Shown here: positions 17,101-24,058 of the stretch, piece by piece
How positions within the stretch are numbered: the stretch's first letter is position 1
Layout of the letters: every line of letters begins with the position of its first letter
Source: Kofleriaceae bacterium
GTDB lineage: Bacteria > Myxococcota_A > Polyangia > Haliangiales > Haliangiaceae
NCBI GenBank assembly: GCA_018057825.1
Contig: JAGPCY010000007.1
Location: 1 to 64,000 of the forward strand
Length of the DNA stretch: 64,000 nt
Reading direction: 5' to 3'
Position numbers and translations under genes: made by a program
The notes under the pieces: model-generated
Databases searched by the model: none
The model's input: the letters and a program-made list of their open reading frames with translations, nothing else
Told to the model about the DNA's origin: nothing

Positions 17101-17716
17101 CCTTCGGCGCTCGCTCGGAGAGCTCCAGAACGCGTACCCGACGCTGTTGGAGGACATCGGCGAGGCGGTTCGCGCTGCCTTCGAACTCGGCGAGGGCGGC
17201 ATCCAGCCGCAACTGGTGACCCGCGCTGCACGCTTGCTGCCTTTGGCCGGCGAGCCTGAGCTGAAGGCCTTCCTGATGCGCGCCGGCGACGCGAGCCTGC
17301 CGGCCGAAGAGTGGTTGGTGTCGATGGCCACCTACCTGGCGACCAAGCCTCCCGCCCGTTGGAACGACACCGACGTCGATGCCATGCAAGGGAAGCTGGC
17401 CCGCCTCGTGCCGAAGTTCAGGGCGGTCGAGTCGCTGGCGATCCAGCTTGCCCAGACCGGGAGCGAGGGCCACGCCCTGGTGCGCCTCTCGATCACGCAA
17501 CCCAATCAGCCCGAGCTCGAGAAGGTCATCGCGATCCCGCAGGAGAGCGCGCCCTTGGTCACCAAGCTGGAAGAGGCTATCCTGCTCCTGCTGCAGCGGA
17601 CCCCTGGGGGCGCCAGCCTCGGCCTGGCCGCGGTCATGCGGGCCGCCCAGACGCTCATGGAAGCCCCTCGGCTAACCGAACCCTCGACGACCCAGACAAG
17701 GCGCTACGATGCCTGA
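14162..17716 (+). CDS. sspC: Large P-loop ATPase of the island, SspC-like
   Basis: A 1184-residue protein. Walker A is GPYGTGKS at residues 66-73 and Walker B is VVILDEAG near residue 200. The ATG at 14162 is preferred over GTG at 14159 because GAGGA (14152-14156) is then well spaced. The N-terminal layout (AGYVVTPLVRSVLARFA, AWSVTGPYGTGKSS) also resembles BrxC/PglY of BREX, with which SspC shares its broad class. The long remainder is mostly helical with no recognised nuclease motif. It probably couples ATP hydrolysis to target recognition or to assembly of the thiolation complex. It overlaps the next gene by eight bases. Symbol assigned from the flanking DUF4007 and PAPS-reductase genes. 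Confidence 0.65.
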   Translation: MTQESRLDAFVAVRGRYQKSVHLERDAGTDSALAGYVVTPLVRSVLARFATGLDPAARQRAWSVTGPYGTGKSSMAVLWAGLVGDPADPRTEHARSLLEQADHSLATRIDELLPQQGGFITVLATGERSGLDVVLLGALARTVEKFWSGRGAKPSLVGRIGAALQRAEKSHHVSVREVVELFEEAARKIAESSVPGEGLVVILDEAGKCLEYAAHEPSRGDVQLLQELAEAANRSGPHPILFVTILHQAVERYAHRLGATQRNEWAKVQGRFEDVAFQEDSDQLLRLVGAALEHPKAAPPAVSKDYAKLVTQVAALAANGDARREARLRDDLQRVFPLHPVAALVLGPLFRTRLAQNERSLFSFLCSGEPLGFRAHLRQVLDPRAPRQALYALDQLYDYVVAALGPQLFGIEGRRWAEVDTALRRIPREAGQFDARVLKAIGLLSIVGELVGMRPSPKVLEAALSDGTAEGEKRVQQSLEGLARGSAIVYRKYRDSFQIWEGSDLNLDDLVRAAGDQTDTRADLARRLTALVPPRPVVARRHLFQTGTLRYFEVRYVEGENIQSAMKVHPDAAADGALLIALPRSGSDSGHLREQAAQKMLWFTAMSDRMKPVVIGVPRNASHLADLAAEMAALEWVQSNTPDLARDPVARRELSARLEQAERLVREEVARLMDGGSSGACDWYYLGERLPVKAAADLSRCISDVCDHVYNKAPVVQNELINRRSLSSAAAAARRGLMDAMLTHADKPRLGFEGFPPEVSMYRSVLEPHGLHRKVKGEWAIMAPSGDGAMRAVWAAILDFLSGTEERRRTIAELHAELAAPPFGIKDGLAPVFVWAALIHLEAEVALYEQGSFVPGLSAPVMERMLRMPEKFEVQRFKIAGVRAQVFQRFGRALLATEETDHPTLLAVVKSLVKFVADLPDFARVTKRVSPVAQNVRNTLVRAKEPAPLLFRDLPIACDGQPFEAKAKAQADEVERFFATLRRSLGELQNAYPTLLEDIGEAVRAAFELGEGGIQPQLVTRAARLLPLAGEPELKAFLMRAGDASLPAEEWLVSMATYLATKPPARWNDTDVDAMQGKLARLVPKFRAVESLAIQLAQTGSEGHALVRLSITQPNQPELEKVIAIPQESAPLVTKLEEAILLLLQRTPGGASLGLAAVMRAAQTLMEAPRLTEPSTTQTRRYDA

Positions 17717-18500
17717 GACGACGGCCACCCGACACATCCTCAGCCTCTCGGGAGGCAAGGACAGCTCGGCGCTCGCCATCTACATGCGGGACAAGGTCCC
17801 CGAGATGGAGTACGCGTTCTGCGACACGGGCAAGGAACTTCCTGAAACATACGAGTACCTTGCACGGCTCGAGGCCTACCTCGGCAAGCCCATCGAACGC
17901 CTCAACGCCGACCGCGGTTTCGACCACTGGTTGGAGCTGTACGGCGGGTACCTCCCCTCGAGTCGGATGCGCTGGTGCACGCGCCAGCTGAAGCTAAAGC
18001 CGTTCGAGGAGTATGTGGGCGAGGCGCCGGTGGTGAGCTACGTCGGCATCCGGGCCGACGAGGACCGCGAGGGCTACGTCTCGACCAAGCCGAACATCAA
18101 GGCGGTCTTCCCGTTCAAGGAAGACGGGATCGTGAAGGCCGACGTCATCCGCATCCTCGAGGAGAGCGGCGTCGGCATCCCGACCTACTACGAGTGGCGC
18201 TCCCGCTCGGGGTGCTACTTCTGCTTCTTCCAGCAGAAGGGCGAGTGGATTGGTCTGATGGAGCGGCACCCCGACCTCTTTGAAGCGGCGAAAGCCTATG
18301 AAAAGGTGGATCCTGAGACAGGTCAGAGATACTCTTGGCAGAAGGAGACCCTGGAGGAGATGAGCCGGCCGGAGCGCGTCGAACAGATCAAGTCCAAGGA
18401 CCCTCGCGCCGGCCAGCGGCGCGGCGGAACGCTCCTTCGCGTGCTGGCGGCGGAAGAGCCGGACGACGATGATCGCCCCTGTCTCATTTGTGAACTCTGA
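17709..18500 (+). CDS. sspD: PAPS-reductase-fold sulfur-transfer protein, SspD/DndC-like
   Basis: A 263-residue ATP-pyrophosphatase-fold protein. The PP-loop is SGGKDSS at residues 14-20. The pair C169/C172 (SGCYFCFF) and a C-terminal pair C259/C262 (CLICEL) are four cysteines that could hold an iron-sulfur cluster, as known for DndC. RADEDREGYV and VFPFKEDGI are family segments. SspD/DndC activates the DNA backbone for sulfur insertion, with sulfur supplied by a cysteine desulfurase (SspA/DndA/IscS). No desulfurase gene is in the window, so a housekeeping one is presumably used. It overlaps the ATPase stop, which implies tight coupling. Plain PAPS reductase is unlikely given the context. Confidence 0.8.
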   Translation: MPETTATRHILSLSGGKDSSALAIYMRDKVPEMEYAFCDTGKELPETYEYLARLEAYLGKPIERLNADRGFDHWLELYGGYLPSSRMRWCTRQLKLKPFEEYVGEAPVVSYVGIRADEDREGYVSTKPNIKAVFPFKEDGIVKADVIRILEESGVGIPTYYEWRSRSGCYFCFFQQKGEWIGLMERHPDLFEAAKAYEKVDPETGQRYSWQKETLEEMSRPERVEQIKSKDPRAGQRRGGTLLRVLAAEEPDDDDRPCLICEL

Positions 18501-18508
18501 GCGCGTCG

Positions 18509-19135
18509 ATGCCTCCACCTTCCGACTCGTACGCAAATCAGATGGGGCCGTTGTTGAGCTACGTGTCACTGAAGGACTCACGTGGTGGTGCGAGTGGGCT
18601 TTGCGAACGGCTCCCCTGCGCGCCCGGCATCTACGCATGGTTCCGCACGATCCGCGTGGCGGTAAACAGAGGACCGGACGCCTTCGTGGATAGTCTGACC
18701 GAAGCGATTGATGCTCCGGCCGCTCCAGAGTGGAGTGCACGCCTTGGACCAATGCATAGGGCTACTCTTGAATCACGCTCCGAACTATCTCCGGCGAAGC
18801 GTCGCCGCCTTGGCGTACTTGCGCAGGACCCCGCATTTCGCATCTACACAGCACGCATTGTAGAGGCCGCCGCAATCCTGCAGGCTCCACTCTATGTCGG
18901 CAAGGCACAGGACCTGCAAAGGCGGATTCGACAACACATCGAACCAATGTCGGAGTTGTCGACTCGTCTGCGGGAAGCCGGAATTCGCATCGAAGAATGT
19001 ACGTTGGCTTACGCCCTCCTAAGCACTGACATTCAAGAATTGGATGGTTGGTCCCAAGAACCTCAAGATCTAATTCTGATCGAGGAAATCGTCACGCGCA
19101 TTTGCCGCCCGGGATTTGTTGTTCGACCCGGCTAG
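18509..19135 (+). CDS. GIY-YIG nuclease-like protein with a long insertion
   Basis: A 208-residue protein. GIY is at residues 40-42 (CAPGIYAWFR) and YVG at 129-131 (PLYVGKAQDLQRRIRQH), with the usual arginine and histidine after it and a glutamate in LILIEEIVTRICRPGFVV. The catalytic core of a GIY-YIG endonuclease is therefore present. The roughly 87 residues between GIY and YVG are far more than usual and may hold a recognition domain. It sits eight bases after SspD in the phosphorothioation operon, where SspE-type restriction nucleases are found elsewhere. I infer a nuclease that senses or is restrained by modified DNA. From here rightward the DNA is AT-richer than its surroundings. Confidence 0.65.
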   Translation: MPPPSDSYANQMGPLLSYVSLKDSRGGASGLCERLPCAPGIYAWFRTIRVAVNRGPDAFVDSLTEAIDAPAAPEWSARLGPMHRATLESRSELSPAKRRRLGVLAQDPAFRIYTARIVEAAAILQAPLYVGKAQDLQRRIRQHIEPMSELSTRLREAGIRIEECTLAYALLSTDIQELDGWSQEPQDLILIEEIVTRICRPGFVVRPG

Positions 19136-19155
19136 TATGCGAGAGGAAACGACCT

Positions 19156-21129
19156 ATGGATATCTCCGACGCACTACTCGCTCCAGAGGCCCCGGACTAC
19201 ACCCCGCGGCGACCAATCTTGCGTGGTACATTTAGCATCAACAAGTCGTCGATTCCGTACTTTCAAGGGCTAATGACGCTCGAGGAAGTCGAAAAAGAAC
19301 TGAAGCTCGTCGAGAATCTTCCTTCGGATCTCCGCTCAATGTGGCGACTCGAGGAACTCTTTCAACGAGAGATCGACTGGGACCGCGTCAAGGTTGATAT
19401 TGTCAACGGATATCTGCGGCAGCCGGCGAAACTTCAGTTCTTCAACGCGCTGACAGTCGCATTGTTGCCACTCAATGACAGGCGGATGCTTGACAAAGAC
19501 TATGGCGTCGCAGGAAGCCCGCCGCCGCTACCTGACGCGCTCGCCAAGAGTCCTTGGGAGAGCAAGGAGATTGGTGGAGTGCAGCTGGTCACTGCGCCAA
19601 AGTCGACCAACGGCTTTATCTCCTGGGACAAGCGGCGAATCTTCGCGGCCACCATCGATGGCCAACATCGTCTTGCAGCACTTCAAGAACTTGTTCGAGC
19701 AGGGAATCTGCCCCTTTCGACGCTCACGACGAGCATTCCAGTGATCTTCTTGGTCCTGGATCCCGCGGCTGGCCTGGCGGTGCCTGATTCTCAGTTTGCC
19801 GATGATGCCAACAAGATCCTAGGCATTGTCCGTGAGGTGTTCATCGACTTGAACAAGTCAGCCAAGGCTGTCTTGCGTGCGCGCCGCATTCTGCTGGACG
19901 ATCAAGAGATCGAGAGTCGCTGTGTTCGACAGTTGCTGGCTCCTCGCATCGGCGAGGTCACGCGCGATCGGTTGCCCCTTGGTCTGGTGCATTGGCAGCA
20001 TAACGTTACGGCAAAATTCAACGCCGGAAAACAAACCGGACCTTTTGTAACCACCGTCGAACTCCTCTATTCCATCGTCAAGGATGTGCTTGAGATCTCT
20101 CCGCCGAAGGATCCGTTGGAGGAGGCGTACGTACGCAAGTTCGTCGCTTCGGTTGAAGACTCATTGCGAGTGTCCGAGCTTGTGGCCGCGAATCCGGATC
20201 GTTATCAAGGTGTCCCGAAGCTGATTAGCTACGTTGAACAGCACTACCTCAGGGACGGATTCGAGCAGCCGTTCTCCAATCTCCCTGGGCCGTACCTGCG
20301 AGCCGCCGACGACGGCTTTCGACGATATTGGCAGCCTCTCTTCATTTCAATTCTGATGGGATTCAAGCCTTATAAGGAGTTCATCGAACAGGTGAGGGCG
20401 CGCGGCGGACTCGATGGGGAGTTGGCGTTCTACCTAGCGCTGCCCGAGCGAGCCCAAGCCGCGCAGTCGAAGGAGTGGGGTGAGGATCGCATTGCCAAGA
20501 TCGAGAAACCCTTGGATGAGCTCGCACGGATGAAGATACGGGACTGGCCGTTCTATGCAGTGTTTCAGAAAGGAATGTTTCGTGCGAGCGCCACAGTGTT
20601 GCGGCACACGGTGTCGCCCGACGACTTGGAAGGCACCCAGGCGTTCTTGCAGGACTGGAATGGATTTCTTGACGCGATCTATGATGAGGGACTCCTCGAG
20701 GTCCATGCGCACCTGGAAAGGACTGGCAACAGTGAACTCTGGTTCGGCGTCGCGCTCAATCCAGGCGGGCGTACGGTCAAGTGGAACGAGGCCACTGTGG
20801 ACCGAATTAACTACCTACTTCTCCTTTGGTGGTATGTCTACCGGAATCGACTCCGACTTGCGAAGCGATTTCTCGCTGCGGTCGCGAAGCCCAAGAGCAA
20901 TGAGCGGTTTCCGAACGCACGCGACGCAGTCAAAGAGATCTCAAAGTCCCTCAAATCCGCCGTCCAGGGGCCCGACGAGGAGATTACAGATGAGGAGCTC
21001 GAGCTGCGCGTGAATGCCCGGCTGGTGACAATACTTGACAGGGTCTGTCGCTTGACTCCAGCGAACGTTGCGGCCGATGGCGACGAAGAAGGAGATGCTG
21101 AGCCGTCAGCGTCTGCAAGCGTGGAGTAG
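19156..21129 (+). CDS. DGQHR-domain protein, DndB-like
   Basis: A 657-residue protein from the ATG at 19156, preceded by the ribosome-binding sequence GAGAGGAAA. DGQHR is at residues 168-172 (ATIDGQHRLAAL), the signature of the DndB/DpdB family, and GYLRQPAKLQFFNALTVALL resembles the strand that precedes it in ParB-like folds. DndB is a transcriptional regulator of Dnd modification, and DpdB acts with deazaguanine modification. This protein is much longer than DndB, with an extra C-terminal part ending in an acidic tail. It follows the GIY-YIG gene closely and is likely in the same operon. A regulator or a structural part of the system are both possible. Confidence 0.7.
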   Translation: MDISDALLAPEAPDYTPRRPILRGTFSINKSSIPYFQGLMTLEEVEKELKLVENLPSDLRSMWRLEELFQREIDWDRVKVDIVNGYLRQPAKLQFFNALTVALLPLNDRRMLDKDYGVAGSPPPLPDALAKSPWESKEIGGVQLVTAPKSTNGFISWDKRRIFAATIDGQHRLAALQELVRAGNLPLSTLTTSIPVIFLVLDPAAGLAVPDSQFADDANKILGIVREVFIDLNKSAKAVLRARRILLDDQEIESRCVRQLLAPRIGEVTRDRLPLGLVHWQHNVTAKFNAGKQTGPFVTTVELLYSIVKDVLEISPPKDPLEEAYVRKFVASVEDSLRVSELVAANPDRYQGVPKLISYVEQHYLRDGFEQPFSNLPGPYLRAADDGFRRYWQPLFISILMGFKPYKEFIEQVRARGGLDGELAFYLALPERAQAAQSKEWGEDRIAKIEKPLDELARMKIRDWPFYAVFQKGMFRASATVLRHTVSPDDLEGTQAFLQDWNGFLDAIYDEGLLEVHAHLERTGNSELWFGVALNPGGRTVKWNEATVDRINYLLLLWWYVYRNRLRLAKRFLAAVAKPKSNERFPNARDAVKEISKSLKSAVQGPDEEITDEELELRVNARLVTILDRVCRLTPANVAADGDEEGDAEPSASASVE

Positions 21130-21132
21130 CGA

Positions 21133-22578
21133 ATGGCGCATCTGGCGCACGCGGCGATTGCAGATCTGCGCATGGCAGTTCGTGAGCGCAGGCCGGTCCT
21201 GGTTGTCGGCCCTGCGCGGTCCGGTTTGACCTGGCTGGTGAATCAAATCGCGATTGCGAGCGCCGATGATGTCGCCCGTGTTTCGTTACGAGGCGTGGCC
21301 ACTCTGGCTGCACTGCAGGCACATCTGGCCTCGGCGCTTAGACTGTCTAGTCCACCGCGTGACCCAAGTGACCTGCAGGTTGCGCTCCTGGATGTTGACG
21401 AGTCGATTCGTGCTAAGGCCGTAATCTTCAACGATTGCCATCGTGCTTCGGATATCTGTTTGGATTGGCTGGTGAGGGCGGTTATTGAGCCTGCGGCGGG
21501 TATGCGTGATCCCGTGCTTTCGTTCCTTCTCGAAGGCGCGATCGACCCCGATGCCGTACTAACGAAGGCGTTTCCTGGAGGCGCATCTGTTTACCCTCTG
21601 ATCCACCACGTCGAGCCGGTGAGCCCATGGCGAACGCTTTCCGAAGTAGATGACTTCTTGCGGGGACGCTGGCGACCATCGTTCACCGCCGGGCTTGTGC
21701 CATGGCTCGCCGATATCACGGGCGGGGACGTTGGCTTCTTGACAGAGCTTGTCGAGCGCCTCCCAAACGACGGTGAGATCCGCGACGAGACAGTGAACGC
21801 AGCTGTCAGGCATGTGCTTACCCATGGTCGTCGTGCAGGCGAGATACGGCTCGCGCTTGTGGGGGAAGACCTTAGGGATGCCTGCGCGGCGTTCTGCAGA
21901 GGCGCTGGAGTGCCTGACGTGGTTCCGTCTGCCCTTGAGACTGGGCCATTGAAGACCCTCTACTTGAAAGGAGTAGCGGCATTCGATGGCGTTGCGAGTA
22001 TGTATCGAGTTCGTGGTGCGCTGACGGCTCAAATCGTTGCCGAGCATGTTGGGATGTCGACTACGGCGAGTCATTTTGAACGCCGGTTCATGCTCTGTCG
22101 GCTGTCAATGTTCTTTGCGCACATCGCCTCGTTCGAGCTTGATCTGCGTTCCGCTCTCCGACGAGACGATGCACTGCGATTGGCACGTGAGGTGACGACG
22201 GAGACGGGGCTCGGCGACCACGCTAGGGCCGTAAAGGCGGCTGTTGTGCGCGTCTGTGCCCCGAATCGTGACCAGCTCCCACTTCTGACGGCGGAGATCA
22301 AGAAGGCGTTGCCGGAGTCGATGCCTGTGCTCGATTCTGTGAGGCAACGCTTGGGAGCAGAGCCGGGTGTTGAAGAGTTGCTTGAGAATGTTACCTTTGC
22401 GCAATTGGCGCGTATGGTTCAGAAGGGGGATATGGTGGCCGGGGTTGGTGATGCGATGCTCTCGTCGATCAACGAGTACCGCAATGCGTTCGCCCACTTC
22501 CGTGCGGAGCCGTACGGCCGATGTGTTGAGCTTCTGCGACTAATTGGTGCGGCGCAACGTACGATTAAGGGACGGTGA
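21133..22578 (+). CDS. NTPase-like protein with C-terminal HEPN-like motif
   Basis: A 481-residue protein three bases after the DGQHR gene. The N-terminus has a P-loop-like segment, VGPARSGLTWLVNQ, in which leucine replaces the Walker lysine, and AVIFNDCHRA as a possible Walker B. This recalls a degenerate STAND or AAA fold. Near the end, NEYRNAFAHFR carries R450-N-x3-H455, the RNxxxH active-site pattern of HEPN ribonucleases, in a helical C-terminal domain. HEPN domains are common effectors of abortive infection. The pairing suggests an RNase set off by infection or by loss of modification. No known family is recognised; the motif is short and could be chance. Confidence 0.5.
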   Translation: MAHLAHAAIADLRMAVRERRPVLVVGPARSGLTWLVNQIAIASADDVARVSLRGVATLAALQAHLASALRLSSPPRDPSDLQVALLDVDESIRAKAVIFNDCHRASDICLDWLVRAVIEPAAGMRDPVLSFLLEGAIDPDAVLTKAFPGGASVYPLIHHVEPVSPWRTLSEVDDFLRGRWRPSFTAGLVPWLADITGGDVGFLTELVERLPNDGEIRDETVNAAVRHVLTHGRRAGEIRLALVGEDLRDACAAFCRGAGVPDVVPSALETGPLKTLYLKGVAAFDGVASMYRVRGALTAQIVAEHVGMSTTASHFERRFMLCRLSMFFAHIASFELDLRSALRRDDALRLAREVTTETGLGDHARAVKAAVVRVCAPNRDQLPLLTAEIKKALPESMPVLDSVRQRLGAEPGVEELLENVTFAQLARMVQKGDMVAGVGDAMLSSINEYRNAFAHFRAEPYGRCVELLRLIGAAQRTIKGR

Positions 22579-22624
22579 GCGCGGTGCGCGCGCGCTGAAG
22601 CCGATGGGCGACCAGGCCCGAACG

Positions 22625-22706
22625 ACGGGTAGCAACCTCTCGGCGAAGCCCCTGGATCGCGTCGCAGAATCCGAACGACGGGTAGCAACCTCTCGGCGAA
22701 CCCCTG
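22625..22706 (+). repeat. Two tandem REP-like repeats R4 and R5
   Basis: Two consensus copies start 53 bases apart, at 22625 and 22678. Each is preceded by CCGAACG or CCCGAACG and followed by CTGG-ATC-CGTCGCAGAATC-type sequence, so the duplicated unit is longer than the REP core. They lie between the end of the defence island (22578) and the 3' side of transposase copy 3. The stretch 22579-22873 holds no gene. Confidence 0.8.
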
Positions 22707-22770
22707 GGATCACGTCGCAGAATCTACAGAGTGACACCTCGGCGTGTCGGCTGGATTGGCCCGGCCGAAA

Positions 22771-22801
22771 GCGCCGCTGCCCGGCCGGCCCAGGGGCGCT
22801 G
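22771..22801. repeat. Hairpin in the 3' flank of transposase copy 3
   Basis: AGCGCC (22771-22776) pairs with GGCGCT (22796-22801) across a GC-rich loop. The surrounding block GGCCCGGCCGA-AGCGCCGC recurs nearly unchanged at 30118-30140, downstream of REPs R8 and R9 but without a transposase. It may be the structured 3' end of the mobile unit or, on the minus strand, a weak terminator without a T-run. Confidence 0.45.
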
Positions 22802-22873
22802 GGCGGGTCGGGTGGGGGAGGTGGGGGCGAGGGGTGGTTGCGCGTCAGCGCAGGGGGGACGCGGCGGGGCGCG

Positions 22874-23857
22874 TCAGAAGGGGACCTCGAAGGCGTCGAA
22901 GTCGTCGGTGCCGCGGAGCCAGGCGTCGGCGAGGTCGGCGGGGCCGGGCTTGTGCCAGTGGGCGCGGATCATGGCGCCGGGCGGGTACTCGGCCATGATG
23001 ACGACGGGCTTGTCGGCGGGGCGCTGGCGGACGCGGCTGGCGGCGTTGCGGTAGCGATCTTGGAAGGCCCGGTAACACTTGCTGAAACGGCGGCGGACCG
23101 ACTCGGCCCAGGCGTGGCAGCGCGGGGCGGGCGAGGGGACGAAGTTCTCCGGGCGGGCCTCGGGGTCCTGCTCGGCCAGGCGCTGGGCGCCCATGACCTG
23201 CTCGCCGGCGTGGTCGGCTTCGATCGTGGCGACGAGGGCGGCGTGGACGGCGCGCAGCTCGTCGGGCGCGAGCATCTCGAGGGCGGGCAGGGGTGAGAGC
23301 GTGATCTGCACGTCCTCCTCGAGCTCGGCCTCGGGCCGGGGGGTGCGGCGCAGCCGGTTGCGGCGGCAGGCGTCGAGGCCCTTGTAGCGAGCGGGCACGG
23401 TCATGTCGCCGAGGAGGCCCGGGGTCGAACAGGCGCCGGGCCAGTCAGCGGGCGACGCGACCAGGTGGCTCTTGGGCCCCTGGCTCAAGAGGTACCTCAG
23501 GCGGTCGAGCTGGGCGTCGGCGTCGAGGACCGGGATCACCTTGCCGCGCCGGCTCCAGAAGACGCCGGTGCGACGGCGCAACTGATTGAGCTGCCGGGCG
23601 ATGTTGCTGTGGACCAAGCCGAAGAAGAGCGGGAGCTGGGCCGGCTCGGTGGCCGACACCAGGTAGTGCAGGTGGTTCGATTGCGCGTCGAAGCCGTGGA
23701 GCCGCACCCCGGGATAGCGGCGCAGCGCATGGCCGAACGCCCCGGCCACGATGGCGGCGCACTCCGGATCCGGCCGCATCCAGAACGTCCCATGCAGCGT
23801 CCGGATCGTGACCTCGTAGACCAACCTGGGCAGATACCACCGCGGACAGTGAGACAT
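22874..23857 (-). CDS. REP-associated tyrosine transposase, copy 3 (intact)
   Basis: A 327-residue protein, the only complete copy. The HUH motif is H62-L-H64 (SNHLHYLV). The helix with the catalytic tyrosine is RYLLSQGPKSHLVASPADWP (Y122), the counterpart of the Y-NPVxAGLV-PxDWPWSS pattern of TnpA-REP proteins. About 180 extra C-terminal residues form a domain not found in short IS200 transposases. The start at MSHCPRWYLP is chosen because copy 1 begins at the same place. RAYTs are single-copy or low-copy domesticated transposases that act on REP hairpins. REPs R4 and R5 lie 170-250 bases beyond its 3' end. Confidence 0.85.
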   Translation of the reverse strand: MSHCPRWYLPRLVYEVTIRTLHGTFWMRPDPECAAIVAGAFGHALRRYPGVRLHGFDAQSNHLHYLVSATEPAQLPLFFGLVHSNIARQLNQLRRRTGVFWSRRGKVIPVLDADAQLDRLRYLLSQGPKSHLVASPADWPGACSTPGLLGDMTVPARYKGLDACRRNRLRRTPRPEAELEEDVQITLSPLPALEMLAPDELRAVHAALVATIEADHAGEQVMGAQRLAEQDPEARPENFVPSPAPRCHAWAESVRRRFSKCYRAFQDRYRNAASRVRQRPADKPVVIMAEYPPGAMIRAHWHKPGPADLADAWLRGTDDFDAFEVPF

Positions 23858-23928
23858 GACGCGCTCCCCGCGCGTCGCCGTGACGCGCATGCCTGCGCTA
23901 TCGGCCCGCCGCCGCCGCGGTTGCGTGC
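23858..23928 (-). repeat. Conserved 5' flank of the transposase unit, copy 3
   Basis: This matches 134-206 upstream of copy 1, ending at GCGTGC in both. It presumably contains the transposase promoter and the 5' boundary of the unit. The following 130 bases up to 24058 show only a purine-rich ribosome-binding region (GAGGTGCGAGG) before the next gene. Confidence 0.6.
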
Positions 23929-24058
23929 GCGACTGCATCGGAGGACCGCCCGACCGACCGCGACCGTCGAGCCGGTCCGACGAGAGTCCATGCAGGGAAG
24001 GAGATCAGCGCGCGACTCGTAGTATCGTCCGAGAGGTACGAGGTGCGAGGAACCGAGC

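Noticed and set aside
14162-17716. BrxC of a BREX system
   Set aside because: The N-terminal layout is similar, but PglZ, BrxL and other BREX genes are absent and the neighbours match the Ssp order better. Kept as an alternative.
17709-18500. Assimilatory PAPS reductase (CysH)
   Set aside because: No sulfate-assimilation genes nearby, C-terminal CxxC pairs of the DndC type, and overlap with the island ATPase.
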